From the NCBI RefSeq assembly GCF_030269605.1, contig NZ_BSTQ01000004.1, forward strand, positions 124,001 through 188,000: DNA of 64,000 bases, given 5' to 3'. Source of the DNA: Lentzea sp. NBRC 105346 (GTDB lineage Bacteria; Actinomycetota; Actinomycetes; Mycobacteriales; Pseudonocardiaceae). The notes under the pieces are model-generated. The model was given only the letters and a program-made list of their open reading frames with translations, did not search any database and was not told where the DNA came from. Made by a program: the position numbers and the translations under genes. This document shows positions 25,109 to 34,642 of this stretch, in pieces; positions within the stretch are counted from its first letter, which is position 1, and each line of letters opens with the position of its first letter.

Positions 25109-26215
25109 ATGCCCGAATCCGTGCGTCTGCTGGTCACCGTCGGCGGCTCCGTCGCCCTCGCCCTGGTGATCGTGGAGATTGTCCACCGTGCACTGCAGCG
25201 GTTCGCCCACTCCGGACGGATGTACCGCCCCGGCCAGTTGTTCGGCGCCGTCCTGGCGGCACAGATAAGCCTGAGTGTGTCAAAGACCACCGGAGAGTGG
25301 AAATCACCGGTGTTGCACGTGCTGGGCGTCGTGCTCATCGCGGCCGGCGCCTGGTTGCTGGTGGCGTTCGTGACCACGATGGAGGACGTCGCGCTGGCGA
25401 AGATTCCGACGAACGTCACGGACAACCGGCACGCGCGCAAGGTGCACACGCAGATCACGCTGGTGCGCCGCGTGGCGACCGTGGTAATCGGGGTGCTCGC
25501 GATCGGCGCGGTGCTGATGACGTTTCCGAGCGTGCGAGCGATCGGGACGACCGTGCTGGCCAGTGCCGGTGTGATCGGTGCGGTCGCGGCCCTGGCGGCG
25601 CAGTCGTTGCTGGGTAACGTGATCGCCGGCGTGCAGATCGCGTTCAGCGACGCGATCCGGCTGGAAGACGTTGTGGTGGTGGAGGAACAGTGGGGGCGAG
25701 TCGAGGAGATCACGCTCACCTACGTGGTGGTGCACCTCTGGGACGACCGGCGGATGATCATGCCCACCAGCTACTTCCTGAAGACCCCGTTCGAGAACTG
25801 GACGCGCACGCAGTCCGCGTTGCTCGGCACGATCGAGCTGGACGTCGACTGGTCGGTCAGCGTCGAACAGATGCGGCACGAGTTGCGGGACATGTTGGAG
25901 CACAACGACCTGTGGGACGGGCGGGTCTGCGTGTTGCAGGTTGTCGACGCCACCTGGGGACGAGTGAGAACCCGTGCGTTGATCAGTGCACCGGACGCCG
26001 GGAAGTTGTGGGACCTGCGGTGCCTGGTGCGCGAGCACCTCGTCGACTGGGTGCGGCACAACAACGCGATGCCGCAGGTGCGCACGCAGAACGCCGGGCG
26101 GAGTCCGGTCAAGCCGCGCGAACAGCGGGATCAGCACACGGACGCGCGCGTGTTCGGGGACAGCCCCGACGGACAGCAGCGCGACGAGGTGTTCTCCGGA
26201 CCTAGGGCAACTTAG
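25109..26215 (+). CDS. Small-conductance mechanosensitive channel (MscS family)
   Basis: A 368-residue membrane protein with N-terminal helices (about 8-25, 65-90 and 110-135) and the pore-lining TM3 TTVLASAGVIGAVAALAAQ, followed by the MscS hallmark SLLGNVIAGVQIAFSDAIRLED. The cytoplasmic beta/alpha domain follows, with WDDRRMIMPTSYF. The last 40 residues are disordered and charged. It opens under membrane tension to release osmolytes. GGGAGGTGAT lies ahead of the ATG. Its 3' end overlaps the convergent M1 peptidase by 14 bases. Confidence 0.9.
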   Translation: MPESVRLLVTVGGSVALALVIVEIVHRALQRFAHSGRMYRPGQLFGAVLAAQISLSVSKTTGEWKSPVLHVLGVVLIAAGAWLLVAFVTTMEDVALAKIPTNVTDNRHARKVHTQITLVRRVATVVIGVLAIGAVLMTFPSVRAIGTTVLASAGVIGAVAALAAQSLLGNVIAGVQIAFSDAIRLEDVVVVEEQWGRVEEITLTYVVVHLWDDRRMIMPTSYFLKTPFENWTRTQSALLGTIELDVDWSVSVEQMRHELRDMLEHNDLWDGRVCVLQVVDATWGRVRTRALISAPDAGKLWDLRCLVREHLVDWVRHNNAMPQVRTQNAGRSPVKPREQRDQHTDARVFGDSPDGQQRDEVFSGPRAT

Positions 26216-27410
26216 GGGCGAACAGCCACCGGTTGAGCAGGTCGCGGTGGCCGGCGAGGGACACGAAGTCCTCGGTGGTCACCGTGCCGTGCCGGTGCCG
26301 CGAGGTCCACTCCCGCAACAGGGAGAAGAACGAGTCGTCACCCAGTTCCACCCGCAGGGCGTGCAGCGTCAGGGCACCCCGCTTGTACACGCGGTCGTCG
26401 AACCAGTGTTCCTCGGCCGGTGACCCGATCAGGATGTCCTGTGGCAGCACTGAAAGCAGCGTGCGGGCGCGTGCGGCCATCACCTCGGCGGTGGGGCCGC
26501 CGGACGCCTCGGACCACAACCACTCGGCATAGCAGGCGAAACCCTCGTTGAGCCAGATGTGCTCCCAGGCCGCGATGCCGACACTGTTGCCGAACCACTG
26601 GTGCGCCAGCTCGTGCGCGACCAGGCGTTCGGAGCCGCGGCGTCCGTCCACGTGGTTCGCGCCGAACGTCGACAGGCCCTGGGCCTCGATCGGCACCTCC
26701 AGCTCGTCGTCGGTGATCACGACCGAGTAGTCCGCGAACGGGTAGGGGCCGAACAGCGAGGAGAAGACCTCGATCATCCGCGGCTGCCGGGCGAAGTCGA
26801 ACGCGGCCGCACGACGCAGGCGGGCGGGAGCGAACACCCGCGGCGCGACCTCCACGTACTGTCCGATCTGGACGGACGCGAGGTAGGTCGCCATCGGCTC
26901 GGTGGACGAGTACACCCAGGTGGTCGTGCTGCCGCCGACGTGACCGTCCACCAGAACACCGTTGCACACCACGGTGTACGGCGACGGCGCGGTCATCGAG
27001 ATCCGGTACGTCGCCTTCTGTGAGACGAGATCGACGCAGGGAAACCACGACGGCGCACCGAAAGGCTGCGAGGCCACGATCGCGCCGTCGGTCAGCTCGT
27101 CCCACCCGAGGTCGCCCCAGTGGCGGGTGTGCACCGGCTGCGGCTTGCCCGAATACCGCACCTCGACGGTGAACTCGCCGCGCACCGCCGCCTGGACCCG
27201 CAGCTTGCCCGCCCGGTGCGTGTACCGGGCGGGTTTGCCGTTCACCAGGACCTTGGCGATGTGGAACGGCCCGAAGTCCAGGACGAACGGTCCATCTCCG
27301 GCAGCCGTCAGCACCGCGCGCCCACTCAGGCGCGCGGAGTGCGGTTTGTAGTCCAGCTCCAGGTCGTAGTGGCGAACCGTCACCACGCGGAGATCGGGTT
27401 TCCCAGCCAT
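26202..27410 (-). CDS. M1 family zinc aminopeptidase
   Basis: A 402-residue soluble protein (ATG 27410) with an N-terminal beta domain (about 1-170), then a thermolysin-like catalytic domain with HELAHQWFGN and the third ligand in WLNEGFACYAEW. The usual GxMEN substrate motif appears as the variant PIEAQGLSTFG, keeping the Glu. It is shorter than classical aminopeptidase N, lacking the large C-terminal helical domain. Its start overlaps the end of the Pls-like synthetase gene by 31 bases, so the two are translated from one mRNA. In epsilon-polylysine producers a zinc aminopeptidase degrades the polymer (recalled), which makes this pairing suggestive. Confidence 0.88.
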   Translation of the reverse strand: MAGKPDLRVVTVRHYDLELDYKPHSARLSGRAVLTAAGDGPFVLDFGPFHIAKVLVNGKPARYTHRAGKLRVQAAVRGEFTVEVRYSGKPQPVHTRHWGDLGWDELTDGAIVASQPFGAPSWFPCVDLVSQKATYRISMTAPSPYTVVCNGVLVDGHVGGSTTTWVYSSTEPMATYLASVQIGQYVEVAPRVFAPARLRRAAAFDFARQPRMIEVFSSLFGPYPFADYSVVITDDELEVPIEAQGLSTFGANHVDGRRGSERLVAHELAHQWFGNSVGIAAWEHIWLNEGFACYAEWLWSEASGGPTAEVMAARARTLLSVLPQDILIGSPAEEHWFDDRVYKRGALTLHALRVELGDDSFFSLLREWTSRHRHGTVTTEDFVSLAGHRDLLNRWLFAPKLP

Positions 27411-30400
27411 CGCGTTCCGGACGGTACCTGCTCGCCGCGCATCACGAGTGAAGCGGGGCCGACTGTCGTGTGTGCACCGATCGACGCGCCGGGCAGCACG
27501 ATGCCGTGCGGGCCCAAGGTAGCGCCGTCGAACAGGGTGACCAGGTCCATGCGCAGGATGCGGTCGTGGAACAGGTGCGTCTGCACGACGCAGCCGCGGT
27601 TCACGGTCGCACCGGGAGCCAGCCGCACCAGGTCCGCCTCCGGCAGCCAGTACGACTCGCACCACACGCCACGGCCGATCGACGCACCGAGGGAACGCAG
27701 CCAGAGGTTCATGATCGGCGTGCCGCCGGAGAACCCGGCCAGCCACGGCACCGCGAGCACCTCGACGAACGTGTCCGCCAGCTCGTTGCGCCACACGAAC
27801 GCGCTCCACAGCGGGTACTCACGCGCCTGGAACCGGCCGACCAGCGTCCACTTCGCCAGCAGGGCGACCAGACACGCCAGGACACCGGCGCCGAGCAGCA
27901 CCACACCGGACAGCAGCACCGCCCAGACCCCCAGTGCCTTCAACGCGAACAGCACCAGCACGACCAGCGCGACGTTCAGCATCACCGGGACGAACCGGCA
28001 CAACTCGACCAGGCCGCGTGCCCACATGAGGTGCCGCGGCGGGTCGTAGGTGCGCGAGTCGTCGCCCTCCGACACGTTGCGCGGCAGCTTCATCGGCGGC
28101 ATGCCCAGGTACGAGTCACCGGCCTTGGCCCGCTTCGGCGCGGCCGACAGCACGCCGACCAGACCGCCCTTCGGCACCGCGCGGCCGGGCGCGGTCATGC
28201 CCGAGTTGCCGAGGAACGCGCGCTTGCCCACGCGGGCCTGCGCGATCCGCAGCCAGCCGCCACCGAGCTCGTACGACGCGACCATCGTGTCGTCCGCCAG
28301 GAAAGCGCCGTCGCCGACGCGGGTCATCTTCGGCAGTGCCACGACCGTGGACGCCTCGACGCGACGGCCCACGCGCATGCCCAGCGCGCGCAGCCACACC
28401 GGCGTGAACAGGCTGGCGTACATCGGGAACAGCGCGGTGCGCGCGTTGTTCATCAGCCGCTCGGTCGTCCACGCCTGCCACGCGATCCGGCTGTGCACGG
28501 GGTGATACCCCTCGCGCAGACCGATTCCCAGCAGCCGCACCGAAACCAGCACGAGCAGCGCGTAGGTGCCGAACCAGATGGCCGACGCCGCGGGCACGTC
28601 GAGCAGCGCCGAGCGCAGCGTCACCTCGTGCCGCAGCACGAACAGGCCCGCGGGCACCGCCGCCAGCAACGGCAGCGCGGCCAGCAGCGAGGAGCTCACG
28701 CCGTACATCAGGCTCCAGAACTGCGAGCGGGCCGGACGGCGCCGCGGCCAGTCCCGCGCCGCCTTGCCGATGCGAGTAGCGGGCACACCGGCCCAGCGCT
28801 GGCCCGTCGGGATCGAGCCGGTCACACCGGAACCCGGCGCCACCTCGGCCCGCTTGCCGATCCGAGCGCCGGGGAACAGCGTGCTGCGCGCGCCGACCGT
28901 GGCGCCCGCGCCGATGCGGATGCGGCCGACGTGCAGCACGTCGCCGTCCAGCCAGTGCCCGGCGAGGTCCACCTCGGGCTCCACGGCCGCGTTGCGCCCG
29001 ATCTTGAGCATGCCGGTGACCGGCGGCAACGAGTGCAGGTCCACGCCGGGGCCGATCTTCGCGCCCAGCGCGCGGGCGTAGTGCGTGACCCACGTGCCGT
29101 GCAGCTCGGTCGCCTTCGACAGCTCGGCGATCTTCTCGGCCGTCCACAGTCGCAAGTGGACACCGTGGCCGCGCTGGTACTTGCCGGGCTTGATGCCGCG
29201 CAACAACAGGCGCGCGGAGCCGGCGGAGATCGCGAGCCGGCCGGCCGGGCTGATGAACACCGCCCAGCCCGCGGCGATCCACCACCACGAGACGTGCGTC
29301 CAGCCCAGCACGTTCGACAGCGCCGCCAGCAACGTCACCCAGCGGGCGCCGGAGATCGTCAGCAGCGGAACCATCAGCAGCGTCTGCACGAGACCGGTCC
29401 AGCGCGGCGTCGGCACGACGACGCGTTCCTCGGCCTGCTCGGCGTCGAACTGCTCCAGCCGTTTCGCCAGCGCCCGCAGCGTCGGGTACTGGTAGACGTC
29501 GCTGACCGACCCGCTCGGGTACCGGGTGCGGATCATCGACACCAGCTGTGCCGCGGAGAGGCTGCTGCCGCCGCTGGAGAAGAAGTTCGCGTCCTCGGCC
29601 GCCGGGCCGCTGCCCAGCACCGCGGCCCACTGCTCGGCCAGCCAGCCCTCGACTCCGGCGAAGACCGGGGTCGAGTCGTTCATCGAGTCCAGTGGCCACG
29701 GCAGGGCGGCGCGGTCGACTTTGCCGGAGGTGCGTGTCGGCAACGTGTCGACCAGCGCCAGCAACGGAACCAGCGCGGCGGGTAGCTCGTTGCGGAGCTG
29801 TTCCACGGCGAGGGCCTGGTCGAACTCCGGGGAGGCGACGAGGTAGCCCACGAGGATCTGGTTGCCGCCACGCGTGGTCCGCACCGCGGCGGCCGCGCCG
29901 GCGACCTCGGGCAGCGCCTGCAGCGCCGCGTCGACCTCGCCCAGTTCGATGCGCCGGCCGCCGAGCTTGATCTGTTCGTCCGCGCGGCCCAGGAAGATCA
30001 GGCCCTCCGGCTCGGCGCGGACCATGTCACCGCTGCGGTACGCGCGGTCCCAGCCCATCGACGGCAGCGGCGCGTACTTCTGCGCGTCCTTCTCGGCGTC
30101 GAGGTAGCGGGCCAGGCCGACGCCGCCGATGACCAGCTCGCCGGACTCGCCCATCGGCACGACCTCACCGGTCGCGTCGACGACGACAAGCTCCCAGCCG
30201 TCCAGCGGCAGACCGATGCGTACCGGACCCTCGCCGGTGAGCTGCGAGGCACACGCGACAACGGTCGCTTCCGTTGGGCCGTAGGTGTTCCAGACCTCGC
30301 GGCCGTCGACCGCGAGCCGCTCGGCCAGCTCGGGCGGGCACGCCTCGCCGCCGAAGATCAGCAGCCGGACGTCGTCGAGCGCTTCGACCGGCCACAGCGC

Positions 30401-31159
30401 GGCGAGCGTCGGCACCGTCGAGACGACGGTGATCTCCTGCTCGACCAGCCACGGCCCGAGGTCCATTCCCGTGCGCACCAACGAACGCGGCGCGGGCACG
30501 AGGCAGGCGCCGTAACGCCACGCGAGCCACATCTCCTCGCAGGAGGCGTCGAACGCGACGGAAAGCCCTGCCAGGACACGGTCTTCCGGACCGATCGGCT
30601 CGTCCCGCAGGAACAGGTTCGCCTCGGCGTCGACGAACGCGGCGGCGGAACGATGCGTGACCGCGACGCCCTTGGGCTTCCCGGTCGAACCGGAGGTGAA
30701 GATGATCCACGCGTCGTTGTCCGGGCCGGGCTCGCCCTCGACGCCGATCGGCGCGCCCTTCATCTCGATGGACCGCCCGGCACCGAGAACGGCGCAGACG
30801 CCGGCCTCGCCGAACACGAGCTCGGCGCGCTCGTCCGGGTCCTCGGCGTCGACCGGGACGTACGCGGCGCCCGCGGCGAGCGTCGCGAGGATGCTCACGT
30901 ACAGGTCGACCGTGCCGGACGGCACGCGCACGCCCACCCGGTCACCGACGCCGATGCCCTCGGCGGCGAGTTTGGCCTTGAGGTCGCTGATCTCGACGAG
31001 GAGCGCGCGGTACGTCAGCGCGGTGGTTCCGTCATCGACGGCAAGCGCGGCCGGGTGCTCGTCGGCACTCGCGCGCAGGATGTCCAGCAGGGTGCGCGGC
31101 TCGGCGGCCGGGCCTGCGGTGAACATCGAACGGACTACGGGCTCCAGGACAACGGTCAC
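27380..31159 (-). CDS. Pls/PosA-family NRPS-like amino acid polymer synthetase
   Basis: A 1259-residue membrane enzyme. An adenylation domain (about 25-490) carries A3 IIFTSGSTGKPKG, A5 NTYGPTEAT, A7 YRSGDMV, A8 RADEQIKLGGRRIELGE and A10 SGKVDR. A carrier domain (about 505-575) has the phosphopantetheine Ser in GGSSLSAAQL. Three pairs of membrane helices then alternate with three left-handed-beta-helix/acyltransferase-like modules (about 690-790, 930-1010 and 1150-1255). This is the layout of epsilon-poly-L-lysine synthetase (about 1300 residues) and relatives. My hand alignment to PheA gives specificity residues D-A-E-S-I-G-T-V-V-K, close to recalled lysine codes. It starts with GTG. Confidence 0.87.
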   Translation of the reverse strand: MTVVLEPVVRSMFTAGPAAEPRTLLDILRASADEHPAALAVDDGTTALTYRALLVEISDLKAKLAAEGIGVGDRVGVRVPSGTVDLYVSILATLAAGAAYVPVDAEDPDERAELVFGEAGVCAVLGAGRSIEMKGAPIGVEGEPGPDNDAWIIFTSGSTGKPKGVAVTHRSAAAFVDAEANLFLRDEPIGPEDRVLAGLSVAFDASCEEMWLAWRYGACLVPAPRSLVRTGMDLGPWLVEQEITVVSTVPTLAALWPVEALDDVRLLIFGGEACPPELAERLAVDGREVWNTYGPTEATVVACASQLTGEGPVRIGLPLDGWELVVVDATGEVVPMGESGELVIGGVGLARYLDAEKDAQKYAPLPSMGWDRAYRSGDMVRAEPEGLIFLGRADEQIKLGGRRIELGEVDAALQALPEVAGAAAAVRTTRGGNQILVGYLVASPEFDQALAVEQLRNELPAALVPLLALVDTLPTRTSGKVDRAALPWPLDSMNDSTPVFAGVEGWLAEQWAAVLGSGPAAEDANFFSSGGSSLSAAQLVSMIRTRYPSGSVSDVYQYPTLRALAKRLEQFDAEQAEERVVVPTPRWTGLVQTLLMVPLLTISGARWVTLLAALSNVLGWTHVSWWWIAAGWAVFISPAGRLAISAGSARLLLRGIKPGKYQRGHGVHLRLWTAEKIAELSKATELHGTWVTHYARALGAKIGPGVDLHSLPPVTGMLKIGRNAAVEPEVDLAGHWLDGDVLHVGRIRIGAGATVGARSTLFPGARIGKRAEVAPGSGVTGSIPTGQRWAGVPATRIGKAARDWPRRRPARSQFWSLMYGVSSSLLAALPLLAAVPAGLFVLRHEVTLRSALLDVPAASAIWFGTYALLVLVSVRLLGIGLREGYHPVHSRIAWQAWTTERLMNNARTALFPMYASLFTPVWLRALGMRVGRRVEASTVVALPKMTRVGDGAFLADDTMVASYELGGGWLRIAQARVGKRAFLGNSGMTAPGRAVPKGGLVGVLSAAPKRAKAGDSYLGMPPMKLPRNVSEGDDSRTYDPPRHLMWARGLVELCRFVPVMLNVALVVLVLFALKALGVWAVLLSGVVLLGAGVLACLVALLAKWTLVGRFQAREYPLWSAFVWRNELADTFVEVLAVPWLAGFSGGTPIMNLWLRSLGASIGRGVWCESYWLPEADLVRLAPGATVNRGCVVQTHLFHDRILRMDLVTLFDGATLGPHGIVLPGASIGAHTTVGPASLVMRGEQVPSGTRWLGNPISAW

Positions 31160-31257
31160 AGCGCGGCCACTTCCGCCTTTCGAAGTTTGGGTTGACCAGG
31201 AACTTTACCGCGCTGTAACCGTTGATCACGTGGTTGGTGCGCCGTCTCACACCCGAT

Positions 31258-32817
31258 TCACCTGTATGGGCGGACGTTTTCGCATGAATTCGTCGGCGGC
31301 TGGGCAGCCAGCAGCGCGCGTCCGGTGGACCGGCTGAGGTTCCAGTGCCGGAAGTCCTCGGGCCCGTCCGGCGCGAACCTCGCCGGCCAGATCGCGCAGC
31401 TGCGCAACGGTTCCGGCAGCTGGTAGATCGCGGGCAGCGCGTCGGCGGACAGCTCCGACAGATAGTACGGGTCGATCTTCCCCGTTTCCTGCCAACGGGT
31501 CACGTTGTGGGAAGCGACGATGCCCTCGGGGTTCAGCACGGCGAGCGACAGGAAGAACGCCACACCGGTCGCCACGATGGTGTTGGGCAGCCACTTCGCC
31601 TCCATCCGGATCCCGGCGAAGATCACCAGCAGGTACACCAGGCCCAGCCACAGCTCGAACGCCTCGACCACCAGGCGCAGCACGGTGAACCCGTACGCCT
31701 GCTGGTAGAACCACATCCGGCTGATCGCCGACGCGACGATCACCAGCGTCAGCACCGCCAGCGCGCCGAGCAGCCCGCGCAGCCACGTCCGTTCGCGCGC
31801 CTCGTCCTTCCGGGCGAACCGCGCCACGAACCCGATGACCGCGAGCGTCAGCACGGTCACCCACAACAGCTGCCAGAAACCCGACCGCGCGTACTCGGAG
31901 TAGGTGACGGTTCCGGGCGCCTGCACATAGGCGTCACCGCCGAAGATCACCGCGAGCTGCGTGCAGATGAACACCGCGAACAGCACCACGAGCGCGCCGA
32001 CCGGCAGCGCGTAGTCCTCCGGGCGCAACCGTCCCGGCCCGCGGTCGTCGTTCGCCTTGATGTGAGCGGGTGCCGCGAGCAGGTAGCAGGCACCGAACGC
32101 GCCGAACCCCGCCGCGCCGAACAGGAAGATCCACCAGCTGACCGTCGCCTCGTCGAGGTCGGGGACCATCCGCTGCACCAGCCGGTCGAACGCCGCGTCC
32201 GCGCTCGTCAGCAACGATCCGAAGATCAGCAGCAGCACCACGCTCACCGCGAGCGACACCAGGATCCGGGCGTTGCGCGGCCGAGCCTTCCCGATCCCGC
32301 GCGCCACCCACGGGATCGACCGCAGCGCCGCCAGCGGCACGGCGATCGCGCTGAACCCCAGGTGCAGCACCGATCTTCCGCTCGTCACGGCCAGCGAACC
32401 GCACAGGATCGAGGCCATGACGCACAACGGGAACAGCCAGTCGGCGTCCCGCAGTGCGCCGATGCCCAGCAGCGCCAGGGCCGCCGCCAGCCACAGCGAC
32501 TGACGCGGCGTCGGCCGTCCGATGTGGACGACCAACGCGATCGTGCCGACGAGTCCCCCGAGGAACCAGCCGACACCGATCACCCAGGGGGTCAGCGCCG
32601 CCGCGCCGAGACCGGCCGCCGCGCCGGTCCATAACACCCCGATGGGCGCGGACTCGGCCGGCGGCTTCCACCACGGGAACATCGGGGCGGGCGGCTGCAA
32701 CAGCACCGGCCCCGCCGCCGGGTACACGGGCACGGTCTGCACGCGTTGCGCCGGCTTCGGCCCGGCCCACTCGTCGGCGAGCTTCGCCGCCGTCGCGTCG
32801 GGCTTCTCGTCACTCAC
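31258..32817 (-). CDS. DUF4153-type multi-pass membrane protein
   Basis: A 519-residue protein. The start is the GTG at 32817, preceded by TGGAGAC; an upstream ATG at 32841 would leave no room outside a hairpin. The cytoplasmic N-terminus is about 60 residues, Pro-rich. Roughly a dozen hydrophobic helices follow, with the family-like motif FGSLLTSADAAFDRLV in the middle and a short cytoplasmic C-terminus. Members of the DUF4153/DUF4173 group are unexplained. It follows the sensor kinase gene in the same orientation, but a strong hairpin lies between them, so read-through may be limited. Confidence 0.82.
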   Translation of the reverse strand: MSDEKPDATAAKLADEWAGPKPAQRVQTVPVYPAAGPVLLQPPAPMFPWWKPPAESAPIGVLWTGAAAGLGAAALTPWVIGVGWFLGGLVGTIALVVHIGRPTPRQSLWLAAALALLGIGALRDADWLFPLCVMASILCGSLAVTSGRSVLHLGFSAIAVPLAALRSIPWVARGIGKARPRNARILVSLAVSVVLLLIFGSLLTSADAAFDRLVQRMVPDLDEATVSWWIFLFGAAGFGAFGACYLLAAPAHIKANDDRGPGRLRPEDYALPVGALVVLFAVFICTQLAVIFGGDAYVQAPGTVTYSEYARSGFWQLLWVTVLTLAVIGFVARFARKDEARERTWLRGLLGALAVLTLVIVASAISRMWFYQQAYGFTVLRLVVEAFELWLGLVYLLVIFAGIRMEAKWLPNTIVATGVAFFLSLAVLNPEGIVASHNVTRWQETGKIDPYYLSELSADALPAIYQLPEPLRSCAIWPARFAPDGPEDFRHWNLSRSTGRALLAAQPPTNSCENVRPYR

Positions 32818-32844
32818 ATCCGTCTCCAGGGTGTGCGTCATCGC

Positions 32845-32894
32845 CGGTCGTGAGTGTTTTCCGTTGCCATAGCGACGGAAAACACTCACGACCG
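32845..32894. repeat. Long inverted repeat, member of a repeated palindrome family
   Basis: Arms of 20 perfect bases (32845-32864 and 32875-32894) extend by one G-U and two more pairs to a 23-bp stem with loop CATA. The shared core includes TTTCCGTTGC and GCGACGGAAA. It begins 13 bases past the sensor kinase stop and ends 28 bases before the DUF4153 GTG start. A closely related element occurs at 55914-55953. It may act as a terminator or mRNA processing site. Confidence 0.75.
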
Positions 32895-32906
32895 CTTTTG
32901 GCTTTT

Positions 32907-33893
32907 TCAGTAGCGAGGCAGGGTGACCCGGATGCGGGATCCGGGGTCGACCACGGCGATGGTGCCGCCGTGCAGGTCCACCACCCAGCGGGCGATGGCG
33001 AGCCCGAGTCCCGTGCCGCCCCCGCCGGCCCGTTCTCCTCGGGTGAAGCGCTCGAAGATGCGGCCGCGGTCGGCCACGGCGATGCCAGGCCCCTCGTCGC
33101 GCACCTCGATCACGATCGAGTCGGCGGTGCAACCACCGACGACCTCGACGTGTCCCCCGCGGGGCCCGTGCCGCGCGGCGTTGTCCAGCAGGTTGACCAC
33201 GACCTGGTGCAGCCGTTCGCCGTCGGCCATCACGGTCAGGTCCGGCGGTTCGACGGTCACCGTGAACCGCGCCTCGGGTGCGGCCACCTTCGCCTCGGCG
33301 ACGACGTCGGCGAGCAGCACGTCGAGGAAGAGCTCCTCCCGGTTGAGCGTGAGCGCGCCGGCGTCGATCCGGGACAGGTCGAGCAGCTCGGTCACCAGCC
33401 GCCCCAGCCGTTCGGTCTGCGCCAGCGCCGTGCGCATGGTCGCCTCGTCCGGCGCGGCGACGCCGTCGACGACGTTCTCCAGCACGGCCTGCAACGCGGA
33501 GATCGGCGTGCGCAGTTCGTGCGACACGTTCGCGATCAGCTCGCGGCGCTGCTGGTCGGCGGTGGCCAGGTCGTTGGCCATCAGGTTGAACGCCTCGGCG
33601 AGCTCCCCGACCTCGTCGCGGGACGTGGCCCGGATGCGGCGCGTGTAGTCGCCCTGCGCCATCGCCCGCGCCGCGCTCGTCATGTCGCGCAACGGCGAGG
33701 TCATGCCGTGCGCGAGCAGCTGTGACGTGATCAGGCCGATGACCAGCGCCGACACCGTCGTCGTCGCGGGCAGCCAGCCGATCTTGTACCGGAAGAACGC
33801 GAAGCACGCCGCACCCGACGCGATGATCACGATGCCCAGCTTGAGCTTGATCGACCGGATCGGGTCGAGCGGCCGGGGCAGGAGGTCCTTCAT
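32907..33893 (-). CDS. Two-component sensor histidine kinase with minimal sensing domain
   Basis: A 328-residue kinase with two membrane helices (about 19-35 and 43-62) joined by only a few residues, so there is no extracellular sensor. Then come a HAMP domain (about 63-115), HisKA with ANVSHELRTPISAL (phospho-His) and a HATPase domain with NLLDNAARHG, DEGPGI, and a GGGGTGLGLAIAR lid. It autophosphorylates and passes phosphate to the response regulator, whose gene overlaps by 4 bases upstream. The layout resembles intramembrane-sensing kinases that respond to envelope stress. Confidence 0.92.
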   Translation of the reverse strand: MKDLLPRPLDPIRSIKLKLGIVIIASGAACFAFFRYKIGWLPATTTVSALVIGLITSQLLAHGMTSPLRDMTSAARAMAQGDYTRRIRATSRDEVGELAEAFNLMANDLATADQQRRELIANVSHELRTPISALQAVLENVVDGVAAPDEATMRTALAQTERLGRLVTELLDLSRIDAGALTLNREELFLDVLLADVVAEAKVAAPEARFTVTVEPPDLTVMADGERLHQVVVNLLDNAARHGPRGGHVEVVGGCTADSIVIEVRDEGPGIAVADRGRIFERFTRGERAGGGGTGLGLAIARWVVDLHGGTIAVVDPGSRIRVTLPRY

Positions 33894-34567
33894 CGGGGCA
33901 CCTCGAGTGCGTACCCGACCCCGTGCACGGTCCGGATCAGGTCCGCGCCCAGCTTGCGCCGCAACGCCTTCACGTGGCTGTCGACGGTCCGCGACGACGC
34001 CCCCGCGTGCCAGCCGCAGACCTCGTTGAGCAGCCGTTCCCGCGCCTGCACCGCGCGCGGCCGTTCGGCGAGGAACACCAGCAGGTCGTACTCGGTCGGC
34101 GTCAGGTGTGCCTCCGCGTCGCCCCGGTGCACGCGCCGCTCGGTCAGGTCGATCCGCAGTTCCCCCAGCACAATGCGGCTACCAGCGGAAACACGCTCGA
34201 CCCTGCGGAGCAGCGCGTGGACCCGTGCCGCCAGCTCGCGGATCGAGAACGGCTTGGTGAGGTAGTCGTCCGCCCCCACGGCGAGCCCCACCAGCAGGTC
34301 CGTCTCGTCTCCGCGAGCCGTCAGCATCAGCACCGGCACCGGCCGTTCCGCCTGGATCCGCCGGCACACCTCGAGGCCGTCGAAACCGGGCAGCATCACG
34401 TCCAGCACCACCAGGTCCGGCCGCAGCTCCCGCGCCTTGTCGACGGCCGACGGCCCATCGTGCGCGAGGTCCACGACGAACCCCTCCGCCCGCAGCCGCG
34501 CGGCGACCGACTCGGCGATCGTCAGCTCGTCCTCGACGACGAGAACCCGGCGCTGTCCCCCTGTCAT
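33890..34567 (-). CDS. OmpR/PhoB family response regulator
   Basis: A 225-residue protein with a receiver domain (acidic pocket VVEDE, phospho-Asp in LVVLDVMLPG, Thr in LMLTARG, Lys in YLTKPFS) and a C-terminal winged helix (LTPTEYDLLVFLAERP, SRTVDSHVKALRRKLGADLIRTVHGVGY). It is paired with the histidine kinase through an ATGA overlap. Targets are unknown; the DUF4153 gene downstream may be one. Confidence 0.94.
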   Translation of the reverse strand: MTGGQRRVLVVEDELTIAESVAARLRAEGFVVDLAHDGPSAVDKARELRPDLVVLDVMLPGFDGLEVCRRIQAERPVPVLMLTARGDETDLLVGLAVGADDYLTKPFSIRELAARVHALLRRVERVSAGSRIVLGELRIDLTERRVHRGDAEAHLTPTEYDLLVFLAERPRAVQARERLLNEVCGWHAGASSRTVDSHVKALRRKLGADLIRTVHGVGYALEVPR

Positions 34568-34642
34568 GGCACGGACTCTATGTGGAGGTCATGGAGGCCG
34601 CTGGTGCAACTTGTGAAGGTCCTGTGCAGGCTCCCGGAAGAG

